Of a DNA stretch of 64,000 nucleotides, positions 34,556 to 42,800 are shown one piece after another. The position numbers were made by a program, and so were the translations under genes. The stretch covers positions 124,001-188,000 of the forward strand of contig JAPDDQ010000001.1 of the NCBI GenBank assembly GCA_027587225.1. The letters are read 5' to 3'. The notes beneath the pieces were generated by a model. That model saw only the letters and a list, made by a program, of their open reading frames with translations. It was not told where the DNA came from and ran no database searches. Within the stretch, counting starts at the first letter, position 1; each line of letters begins with the position of its first letter. The DNA comes from Solirubrobacter taibaiensis (lineage in GTDB: Bacteria; Actinomycetota; Thermoleophilia; Solirubrobacterales; Solirubrobacteraceae).

Positions 34556-35607
34556 GCGTCACGCTGCCTCGTGACCATGCCTTTCTGGCGGCTGTTCGCG
34601 GCGCGGCGCCACAGCAGCGCAAGCGACGCCCAGAGACCCGGGCTGACCGTCATGCGGTAGGGCGAGTCGCCCTCGAGCTGCGCCATGAGCCGCCGATGCG
34701 CGAGCGAGAACGCGTGATACGGCAGCGCCGGGAACAGGTGGTGGAGGGCATGCAGCCGCAGACCGACCGGGGCCCACAGCTCCGCGAGCGCACGATGGCG
34801 CGGATAGTTGACCGAATCCAGCAGCTGCTCGACGAACGTCATCTCGGCTTCGTCGCTCTGGTAGCGGTGCGCGCCGAGCAGCCGGAATGAGTTGACGATC
34901 ACGATGCCGGTTACCGTCAGGTACCACTGGAGAACCAGCGCGGCCGTGAAGACACCCGTCGCGGTCAGCAAGATCACGATCCACACGAGTACGAAGCACG
35001 CGCTCTCCTGCAGCACCCAACGCCGTCGCTGTTCGGGACTCGTGGGCTCGTGCCACTCGTACTCGATGTCGATCCTCAGCGAGCTGGCGCGTCGGTATAC
35101 GGTTCCGCGCAGCCGCGGGTACGCCCAGCTCAGCGGCGCCAGCAGCGCGAAGCGATAGACGGTCACGAGCGGCACCAGGGGGCTCGCGAGCAGGAACCCG
35201 ACCATCGACCACGGCGACCGTTGCGCGAACGGGATGTACTCCCCGTCCGACGACGTCCCGTACTCGTGTCGCGAGTGGTGCTCGAGGTGGTTCTCGTACA
35301 GGAACGACGGGACGAGCAACGGCACGCCGCACAGCAGATTCCAGGCGATCCGGAACGACCGGAAGGCGGGTCGCCGCTGGTGGTGGATGATCTCGTGGAT
35401 GAACGCTGCCGCGCGGTAGAGCGCAAGCACGGCTACGAGGAGGCACGGCACGCTCCACGGCTCAGAGGCGCTCGCAGCCGCGACGGAGGCGCCGGCTCCT
35501 ATCGTCAGCGAAAGCAGCAGGTCGGTCCAGTAGACCGTCATACGCGGCGCGAACAGATCGGCCACGATCTGGTGGGCCTCACGCAGAGAGAACTCGGAGG
35601 CGCTCAC
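34552..35607 (-). CDS. Membrane fatty acid desaturase
   Basis: The 351-residue protein has several hydrophobic helices and three His boxes: HEIIHH near residue 79, HLEHHSRH near residue 117 and HALHHLFP near residue 290. These coordinate the di-iron centre of membrane desaturases and hydroxylases. It could introduce a double bond or hydroxyl into the acyl starter or the finished lipid. GTG 35607 overlaps the UbiB stop and the gene ends overlapping the thioesterase start. Its location in the operon ties it to the polyketide-lipid product. Confidence 0.9.
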   Translation of the reverse strand: MSASEFSLREAHQIVADLFAPRMTVYWTDLLLSLTIGAGASVAAASASEPWSVPCLLVAVLALYRAAAFIHEIIHHQRRPAFRSFRIAWNLLCGVPLLVPSFLYENHLEHHSRHEYGTSSDGEYIPFAQRSPWSMVGFLLASPLVPLVTVYRFALLAPLSWAYPRLRGTVYRRASSLRIDIEYEWHEPTSPEQRRRWVLQESACFVLVWIVILLTATGVFTAALVLQWYLTVTGIVIVNSFRLLGAHRYQSDEAEMTFVEQLLDSVNYPRHRALAELWAPVGLRLHALHHLFPALPYHAFSLAHRRLMAQLEGDSPYRMTVSPGLWASLALLWRRAANSRQKGMVTRQRDA

Positions 35608-37229
35608 GCGCGTCTCCTCGACAGACGCGTCGCCGAGATGACGATGACCGCCACCGCCACTGCGACCGGAACTAGCGAGGGGTCGAGCCCCGCGCGGGCG
35701 GTGGCGCTCGCCAGTGCGAGCGTCCCGGCCGAGAGCATGGCGAACGTGAGCCAGGAGTCCTCGACCGTGCGCTCGCGGGCGCGCTCGGTTGTGCGGGCCG
35801 CGAGCGGGGTGGCCTGGATCGCCAGTGCCCGCCGGTGCGCACGCGCGGAGAGCTGGGGGAGGGCCGCCACGGAGGCGTGCCAGGCCGGATCGCCCACGAT
35901 GGCGAGCACGCGCTCGACGGCGCCGGGGCGCACCTGCTCGAAGAACGTACGCATCGTGCCCTGCAGGTCGAAGTGCTGGGACGGTCGCAGAGACGTGGAG
36001 TCGAGCACGATCAGCGCGCGCCAGAACAGCAACGTGTTGATCTCGAGCTGGATGCGGTAGCGATAGAGCAGGCTCAGTATTCGGTCGGCGAACGAGCCGA
36101 GATGGCGCTCTACGAGCGGCACATCCGGGTTCGAGCTGACGATGTAGTACTTCCACAGCAACGCTTTGAACTCGCGCTCGAACGCCCGTGTGTCGGTGGC
36201 GGCCGATGGGGTCAGCAGGCGCAGGTAGGAGCGGTACGCCGCGTCGATGTTTCCGAGCACCAGGTTCTCGACGTAACTGGACAGCGTCTCGACGCGCCCG
36301 GGCGACAGCCGGCCGTAGATCCCGAAGTCGACGAGCACGAGCCGACCGTCCGGCCGGATGATGACGTTGCCGGGGTGCGGATCGGCCTGGAAGTGCCCGG
36401 TCACGAAGATCTGGTGCAACGTGCCGAGCGTCAGGTCTTCGTTCACGCGCGCGAGGTCCAGGCCTGAGACGAGCGAGTCGAGCGCCGCCCGGCCGCCGGA
36501 CTCCCAGACCTCGATCGCACGCGCGAGCGTGACGCCCTCCACGTAGGCCATCGCCAGCAGGCCGGGCGTGACCAGGTCGGCATGTACGGCTGGGATCTCC
36601 AGATGTGCCGAGGTCTCCCTCGCGGCGGTGTCCATCGTGGCCGCCTCCAGACGGAAATCCAGTTCGCGGCGCGTGAACGTCTCGAACTCCCGCGCGGCGT
36701 CCGCGAGCGGGACACCGTGCAAGACGCCAAGCGCGTCGACGATGCGCGCGAGCCGTGAGAGGTTGCGCATGTCTGAGTCGAACCGCTCCTGGACGCCCGG
36801 GCGCCGCACTTTCACGGCCAGGTCCCGTCCGTCTCGAGTACGCGCACGATGTACCTGCGCGACCGACGCGGATCCGAGCGGAACGCGCTCCACTGACGCG
36901 AACACGGTCTCAGCCGGGCGTCCGAGTTCGCGGCCGATCTGCCGCAGCAGTTCGTCGTAGGGCATCGGCTCGACCGAGTCGAAAAGCCGCCCGAGCTCAC
37001 GCGCGACGGCCATCGGAAGTAGGTCGAACCGCGCGGCGAGGTACTGGCCGAGCTTCACGTAGGTGATGCCGAGCGCTTCGCACGTCTCGCGTAGCCGACG
37101 CCCGACCTCGGTGGCGGGGACCGGCCGCCGCAGAAGCCGGCGGAGCGCGGGACCGCTCCAGCGGCGCGCGACGATGGCGCTCAGCACCAGCAGTCGCGCG
37201 ACGTCGCGGATGACCCGCGGCGCCGTCAC
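35604..37229 (-). CDS. UbiB/ABC1-type atypical kinase (first copy)
   Basis: The 541-residue protein shows the UbiB/ADCK signature: a K-x-G-Q motif in YVKLGQYLAARFDLLP, the Ala-containing nucleotide loop PLGSASVAQVH, the Lys in LAVKVRRPG, and HADPHPGN plus VDFG catalytic segments. One or two hydrophobic helices end the protein. The family supports ubiquinone synthesis or lipid handling, probably through ATPase activity. Being embedded between an aminotransferase-reductase fusion and a desaturase suggests a role in handling a membrane lipid intermediate. It is coupled on both sides by GTGA overlaps. Confidence 0.9.
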   Translation of the reverse strand: MTAPRVIRDVARLLVLSAIVARRWSGPALRRLLRRPVPATEVGRRLRETCEALGITYVKLGQYLAARFDLLPMAVARELGRLFDSVEPMPYDELLRQIGRELGRPAETVFASVERVPLGSASVAQVHRARTRDGRDLAVKVRRPGVQERFDSDMRNLSRLARIVDALGVLHGVPLADAAREFETFTRRELDFRLEAATMDTAARETSAHLEIPAVHADLVTPGLLAMAYVEGVTLARAIEVWESGGRAALDSLVSGLDLARVNEDLTLGTLHQIFVTGHFQADPHPGNVIIRPDGRLVLVDFGIYGRLSPGRVETLSSYVENLVLGNIDAAYRSYLRLLTPSAATDTRAFEREFKALLWKYYIVSSNPDVPLVERHLGSFADRILSLLYRYRIQLEINTLLFWRALIVLDSTSLRPSQHFDLQGTMRTFFEQVRPGAVERVLAIVGDPAWHASVAALPQLSARAHRRALAIQATPLAARTTERARERTVEDSWLTFAMLSAGTLALASATARAGLDPSLVPVAVAVAVIVISATRLSRRRA

Positions 37230-39826
37230 GTGCTCACCGCCCGGACGTCTGGCACTGAGACGCGGAAGCCGTGCCGGTGGGCTGCGTCCGACAGCGTGGC
37301 GATCGCGTCCGCGTCGATGCGAGCGCCAACGGTCCCCTCGTGCGCGCGCCCGTCGAGCGCGAGCAGGATCGTCTCCGCCATGCAGGCGTACACGTGACCC
37401 GGCGGAAGTCCGAAGCTGATGCCCAGGTCCGCGCGTCCCGGCACCTCGATCACGCCACCGTCGATGATCAGCGTGTCAGGGCGGGTCACGCGTATCGACC
37501 GGTGGACGTTGGACGGCTGCGAGACGTCGCACACGACGGCGCCGGGCGCGAGCTGCCGGCTCCCAAGGAACGGGTGAGGCGTCGACGTCGCTACGACCAC
37601 GAGCGCGCACTCCGACAGCACATCGACGTCCGACGCGAGCCGGAGCACTCCGGCAGCCGTGAGCGCGTCGACCGGATCCTGCCCTCCGGGCAGCGTGAGG
37701 ATCACCGTCGCCAGCGCGTTGGAAGCGCGCGATGCGTCCGTCAGATGGGCGGCGATGTCCCGTGCCGTCGCGCGCAGCCGTGCCAGGCTGCGGTCGCCGC
37801 CGGCCGGGTTGCCGACGATGGTCAGCCGGGCGCAGCGTTCAGCCAGCAGCAACGCGACGCCCCGACCGATCGCGCCTGTCGCCCCGACCACACCGACGTG
37901 CGCGTCGGCGAGCGTCGTGCCGCGGGTGTTCGCGCCTCGCTCCAACGCCTCCAGCGCGGCTGCGACCGTGAATGCGTTGCCGGTCGTCAGTGGGATGCCG
38001 CGCTCGCGGAGCGCCGTCGCGTTGGCGGTGACGATCGACGTGAACGCCCCGAGTCCGACGACCTCGGCGCCGCGCTCGCGCGCGAGCTCGACGGCCTCGC
38101 CGACGCGCTCCAGCGCATCTGCCGCGGGCAGGTCCAGCAACTCGTCGCTGGTCAGTGGCAGCCCGATAAGCTCGCCGAAGGCGCTGCCCCCCGCGGCCGA
38201 GACGACGCGCAGTGAGCCGAGCGGGAGCGCTCCCGGGTCGCCGGGTCCGCGTCCGCGCTCGAGCCGACGCGTGAATGTCTCGAGCTGACCGTCCGAGAGC
38301 GCGTCGAGGCTCGCGTCGAAGTCGCGGTAGCTGCGCCGGTCGAGCGGGTGCATCACGAACGCCCAGCGCGGCTCGCCGGCCCGCTGGATCAGGGGCGGGT
38401 GCCCGGGAGGGTGGAGCCGAGCCGCCACGGCGGAGCGAGTGCCGCCCAGCGTGCCGCTGACCAGCGTCGCCGTGTCGCAGCGCTCGAGCGTGGCCAGCGT
38501 GCGCTCGAACGCCTCGACGATCACGTCGCATTCGGCCTCGTTGATCGTCAGCGGCGGCTCCACGCGGATGACGCGTCCACCAAACAGCGTTGGCGCGACG
38601 CGGACGCCTCCGCGGTGGAGCAGATCGCTACAGACGAGCGGCGCGAGCTGCTCCTGCTCGGCCAATCCACCGAGCAGCGACTGGTGCCGAAACGCGCTCG
38701 CGTCGCTGGTGAGCTCGACGCCCAGCAGCAGTCCCCGGCCACGGACGTCGGTGACGAGCGCGGGATACCGTTCACGGAGCGACTCCAAGCGCTCGCGCAG
38801 ACGCGCTCCCGTCTCTGCCACGGCGCGGACCAGTGAACGCTCGTCTCGGGTAAGCAGCTCCAGCACGCGGACGCCGACACGGCACGCCGGCGCGTTGGCG
38901 GCGAACGTGCTCGTGTGCAGCCGCAGGAACGCCTCGCTGTGGGCCGCGGGGCCGTACACGGTGGCCGCGACCGGCAACAGCCCACCGCCGAGCGCCTTTG
39001 ACAGGACGAGGATGTCGGGAACGATCGCCTCGTGCTCGAGCGCGAACAGGCGGCCCGTGCGGCCGAGGCCGGTCTGTACCTCGTCGAGCGCGAGCAGCGC
39101 TCCGTGCTCGGAGCACAGGCCACGCGCCGCGGACAGGTAGCCCGCCGGGGGCTCGACGATGCCGCCTTCGCCCTGAATCGGCTCGACGACGAACGCGGCC
39201 ACTTCACCCGGATGGGCACGGAGGATCGCGCCGAGCGCGTCGAGATCGCCATAGGGCACATGTCGGAAACCTTCGACGGGCGCTCCGAACGGGGTCTGGT
39301 AGCGCACACGACCCGTTGCCGAGAGCGCGCCGAGCGTCTTGCCGTGGAAGCCGTCATCAGTGGCGACGATCAGGTGCCGCCCGGTCGCCGCGTGCGCCAG
39401 CTTGAGGGCGGCCTCCACCGCCTCGGCCCCGCTATTGGCGAACGCCACGCGGTCCAGCCCACGCGGGAGTTCGGCGAGCAGACTGGCGGCGAGCGCGCCC
39501 GCCGCGTCGAGCAGTGACGGCTGCACGATGGCTGGTTCGCCCGCGGCGCGCACGGCCTCGAGCGCGTGCCACACCTCGGGCGGGTTGTGGCCGAAGGGGA
39601 CCGCGCCGTAGCCGGCGGCGCAGTCGAGGTAGCGACGGCGGCGCGCGTCGATGAGCCACGCGCCGTCGCCACGGACGTAGCGCAAGTCGAGGCCGACGGC
39701 CTCGAGCATGCGCGCGAGCGTCGGGTTGACGTGGCGCGCGAACGGGTGGATGCCTTCATGGATGCGCAGCCGGCGGGCGAGCAACGCGCGTCGCTCCTCC
39801 GGTGACAACGCCGCCAGCTCAGTCAT
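37226..39826 (-). CDS. Fusion of class III aminotransferase and AAR-like acyl-ACP reductase
   Basis: The first 460 of 866 residues form a fold-type I class III aminotransferase with the PLP-phosphate site NSGAEAVEAALK, Asp248 in LALDEVQTGLGRTG and the PLP-binding Lys277 in LVLSKALGGG. The last 370 resemble cyanobacterial long-chain acyl-ACP reductase, with WAFVMHPLDRRSYRDF, a GLGAFTSIVT segment, ITTGN-like LTTGNAFT and the NADPH loop VVGATGAIG. Together they could reduce the ACP-bound chain to an aldehyde and then transaminate it to a primary amine. ATG 39826 has GGAGG upstream and overlaps the PKS stop by 8 bases. The reaction sequence is inferred. Confidence 0.87.
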   Translation of the reverse strand: MTELAALSPEERRALLARRLRIHEGIHPFARHVNPTLARMLEAVGLDLRYVRGDGAWLIDARRRRYLDCAAGYGAVPFGHNPPEVWHALEAVRAAGEPAIVQPSLLDAAGALAASLLAELPRGLDRVAFANSGAEAVEAALKLAHAATGRHLIVATDDGFHGKTLGALSATGRVRYQTPFGAPVEGFRHVPYGDLDALGAILRAHPGEVAAFVVEPIQGEGGIVEPPAGYLSAARGLCSEHGALLALDEVQTGLGRTGRLFALEHEAIVPDILVLSKALGGGLLPVAATVYGPAAHSEAFLRLHTSTFAANAPACRVGVRVLELLTRDERSLVRAVAETGARLRERLESLRERYPALVTDVRGRGLLLGVELTSDASAFRHQSLLGGLAEQEQLAPLVCSDLLHRGGVRVAPTLFGGRVIRVEPPLTINEAECDVIVEAFERTLATLERCDTATLVSGTLGGTRSAVAARLHPPGHPPLIQRAGEPRWAFVMHPLDRRSYRDFDASLDALSDGQLETFTRRLERGRGPGDPGALPLGSLRVVSAAGGSAFGELIGLPLTSDELLDLPAADALERVGEAVELARERGAEVVGLGAFTSIVTANATALRERGIPLTTGNAFTVAAALEALERGANTRGTTLADAHVGVVGATGAIGRGVALLLAERCARLTIVGNPAGGDRSLARLRATARDIAAHLTDASRASNALATVILTLPGGQDPVDALTAAGVLRLASDVDVLSECALVVVATSTPHPFLGSRQLAPGAVVCDVSQPSNVHRSIRVTRPDTLIIDGGVIEVPGRADLGISFGLPPGHVYACMAETILLALDGRAHEGTVGARIDADAIATLSDAAHRHGFRVSVPDVRAVST

Positions 39827-42800
39827 CGCCACCCTCCGGGCCCATCGCCGTGAGCGCCGCAAGCACTTCGTCGTCGCTGAGTTCGGCCACGATGTCCGGG
39901 GCCGGGGCGGTGGCGCGCTCGGCCACGCCGGCCAGGCTCATCCCGCCCAGCAGCGCCGACAGCGGAACGGTCAGGCCGAAGCGCGCCTGGACCTGGTTGC
40001 GCAGCTCGACGACCATCAGCGAGTCCAGCCCAAGCGCATCGGCCGGAGCGGTGACGTCGATCTCAGTCGCCGGGACACCCGACGCGGCGGCGACCCGGTC
40101 ACGGAGATCGGCGAGCACTTCGTCCGCGCCGGGCCGTTCCGCGGGGCCGTCCGCTGGGATCGAATCCGGCTCGCCGTCGAGCCAGTACCGGCGGCGCTGC
40201 CAGGGGTAGCGCGGCGCCGCGATCCATTCGCGCGGACCGGGGTCGAGCGTCCGCCAGTCGATCACGGCGCCGGCCTCGTACAGGCGCGCGATCGCGGCGG
40301 CGAAGTCCCGACGATCACCACCTCTTCGCATGGTCGGCACGATCCGCGGCGACGGGTTGCGGTCGCTCGCGATCTCCGTCAAGGAGGGCGCCAACACCGG
40401 GTGCGGGGCGACCTCGACTAACGTGTTCGCGCCGTCGGCCAGGAGCTCCGCGACTGCATCGGCGAACCGAACGCAGCCGCGCGCGTTGCGGACCCAGTGA
40501 TCGGCGGCGAAGCCGGTCTCGGGGAGGCGTGCGCCGGTCACCGTGGAGTACAGCGGGATCCGCGGTACGCCGGCGGGCACTCCGCCCAGGACACTGTGCA
40601 GACGCGCTGGCTGAGCCGCTACGAGCGGGCTGTGGAACCCGTGTTGGACGTGCACCCGGCGGGCGCGGACGCCGCGCGCAGCCAGTTCGCTCTCCATTTG
40701 TGCGATCGCCGCCGCGCCGCCGGACAGCACGCACGAGCCGGGCGCATTGACGGCTGCTATGGCGAGCACGTCCTCGCGGCCCTCGATCATCCCCCGCGCA
40801 GCGGCTTCGTCGAGCCGGACGTCGAGCATCGCTCCGCCCGCTGCCAGCTGCTCGAGTAGCTTCCCGCGCCGGTGCAGCAGCGCGACCGCTTCGCCGAGCG
40901 GCAAAGCATCGGCGACGTACGCCGCCGTAACCTCGCCGACGCTGTGCCCGACGACGGCCTCCGGCATCACTCCGGCCTGGCGCAACATCGCCACGAGCCC
41001 GACCTGGACGGCGAAGATCGCGAGCTGCGCCACGTCCGTGCGCGCGAGCGGCACATTGTCGTGGCCGATCGCGTCCTGCAGCCTCCAGTCGGCGAGCCTG
41101 CGGAGTTCGTCATCGCAACGGCGGACCTCAGACCGAAACACGGCGCTCCCGGCGAGCAGCTCCGCGCCCATTCCCGCCCACTGCGCGCCTTGACCGGAGA
41201 ACACGAACGCGATCACTCCGGGGTCGGGCGCGTGCGAGCCCACCACACGACGCCGCAGGTCCGCGCACACGTCGGCGTTGTCGCCGCCGGACGCGGCGAG
41301 CCGGTAGGGGTGATGCGTGCGGCGGCGGGCGGCGGCCTGCGCGAGCGCGGCGATCTCGACGCCGCTCTCTAGCCGCTCGAGGTACATCGCCCGCAGCGCC
41401 TCCAGCGCGCCTGGATCGCGCGCCGCCAGCGGCAGGACCAGCGGCCGCCACGCGGTTGTCCGGGGCGAGTCAGCGGTCGCGGCGGGCGCCTGCTCGACGA
41501 TCACGTGCACATTGGCCCCACCGAACCCGAACGAGCTCACTGCGCCGACGCGCGGTGAGCGGTCCGCCCATCCGCGCGCCGACGTCGTCAACTCGAGCCG
41601 CGTGTCCGCGAGCTCCAGATGCGGGCTGGGGGTGTCGAGATTCGGGGTTGCCGGGATCTCCCCGCGTTCGACGCAGAGGATCGTCTTCAGCAGACCGGCG
41701 GCTCCCGCGCAGGCCTCGAGATGGCCGAAGTTGCCCTTGATCGAGCCGATCAGGCACGGATCGGGGCCCTGGCCGTAGACGGCGGCGAGCGCCCACGCCT
41801 CGATGGGATCCCCGAGTGGGGTTCCCGTCCCGTGGGCCTCGACGTATCCGATCGCATCGGCTGTGAGACCGGCGTCGGCCAGCGCGCGGTCGATCAGCGC
41901 CCGTTGGGCCGTCGGGCTCGGCGCGGTCAAGCCGTTCGTACGCCCGTCGTGATTGACCGCCGAGCCGCGCAGCACGGCTCGGATGCGGTCGCCGTCGGCT
42001 TGCGCGTCGGCCAGGCGCTTGAGGACGAACAGGACGCAGCCTTCGCCACGCACGATGCCGTCCGCCGCCGCGTCGAACGGGCGGCACCGGTTGCCGGGAG
42101 CGATCGGCAGTACCCGCTCGGTGACCTCGGTGCTGCGCGGCGAGAGCAGAAGATTCACGCCGCCGGCGAGCGCGACATCGCAGTCGCCCGCCTGCAGCGC
42201 TCTGCGGGCGAGATGGACGCTGACCAGCGAAGACGAGCATGCCGTGTCCACCGCCACGCTTGGCCCGGAAAGCCCTAGTGCGTAGGAGATGCGGTTGGCG
42301 ACGACGCTGTGCGCGTTGCCGGGTCCGGTGAACGCGGTGACGTGACGCCGCTCGAGCTGCATCACGAGGTAGTCGCTCTGGTAGACCCCGGCAAAGACCC
42401 CGGTCGACCGCTGCTGCAACGCCTCGAGCGGGAGGCCGGCATCCTCGATGGCCTCCCAGGCGATCTCGAGCGCCAGCCGTTGCTGCGGATCGATGTCGCG
42501 CGCCTCGACGTCGCCGATGCCGAAGAACCCGGCGTCGAAGTGCTCTACGTCGTCGAGCAGGCCTGCGCTCGTGCCGGCGCCGGGGCCGGATCGTGCGCGC
42601 TCGGGCGGGCACGGACGGACGGCGTCGACGCCGGCCGTCAACGCTTCCCACAAGGTGTCAGGGCTCTCGCTGCCGGCGGGAAGTCGGCAGCCGGCGCCAA
42701 CCACGGCGATCGCGTCGGCGGCGCGCGCCGCGGCGAGCTCGGCACGCAACGCGCGCACTTGGCGAAGGGCCTGCGAGAGCAACGCGGCCTGGTCGGTCAC
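39819..42800 (-). CDS. Type I polyketide synthase, KS-AT-ACP module
   Basis: The 993-residue protein starts with a short coiled-coil-like docking segment (about 1-27). The ketosynthase (about 28-440) has Cys188 in DTACSSSL, His323 in EAHGTGTPLGDP and His360 in GNFGH. The acyltransferase (about 530-840) has Ser620 in GHSVGE, and its HGFHS motif resembles malonyl-type HAFH. An ACP has Ser927 in LGLDSL. No reducing domains are present, so this module should leave a beta-keto group unless another enzyme acts. GTG 42800 overlaps the previous PKS stop. It directly precedes the aminotransferase-reductase fusion. Confidence 0.94.
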   Translation of the reverse strand: MTDQAALLSQALRQVRALRAELAAARAADAIAVVGAGCRLPAGSESPDTLWEALTAGVDAVRPCPPERARSGPGAGTSAGLLDDVEHFDAGFFGIGDVEARDIDPQQRLALEIAWEAIEDAGLPLEALQQRSTGVFAGVYQSDYLVMQLERRHVTAFTGPGNAHSVVANRISYALGLSGPSVAVDTACSSSLVSVHLARRALQAGDCDVALAGGVNLLLSPRSTEVTERVLPIAPGNRCRPFDAAADGIVRGEGCVLFVLKRLADAQADGDRIRAVLRGSAVNHDGRTNGLTAPSPTAQRALIDRALADAGLTADAIGYVEAHGTGTPLGDPIEAWALAAVYGQGPDPCLIGSIKGNFGHLEACAGAAGLLKTILCVERGEIPATPNLDTPSPHLELADTRLELTTSARGWADRSPRVGAVSSFGFGGANVHVIVEQAPAATADSPRTTAWRPLVLPLAARDPGALEALRAMYLERLESGVEIAALAQAAARRRTHHPYRLAASGGDNADVCADLRRRVVGSHAPDPGVIAFVFSGQGAQWAGMGAELLAGSAVFRSEVRRCDDELRRLADWRLQDAIGHDNVPLARTDVAQLAIFAVQVGLVAMLRQAGVMPEAVVGHSVGEVTAAYVADALPLGEAVALLHRRGKLLEQLAAGGAMLDVRLDEAAARGMIEGREDVLAIAAVNAPGSCVLSGGAAAIAQMESELAARGVRARRVHVQHGFHSPLVAAQPARLHSVLGGVPAGVPRIPLYSTVTGARLPETGFAADHWVRNARGCVRFADAVAELLADGANTLVEVAPHPVLAPSLTEIASDRNPSPRIVPTMRRGGDRRDFAAAIARLYEAGAVIDWRTLDPGPREWIAAPRYPWQRRRYWLDGEPDSIPADGPAERPGADEVLADLRDRVAAASGVPATEIDVTAPADALGLDSLMVVELRNQVQARFGLTVPLSALLGGMSLAGVAERATAPAPDIVAELSDDEVLAALTAMGPEGGDD

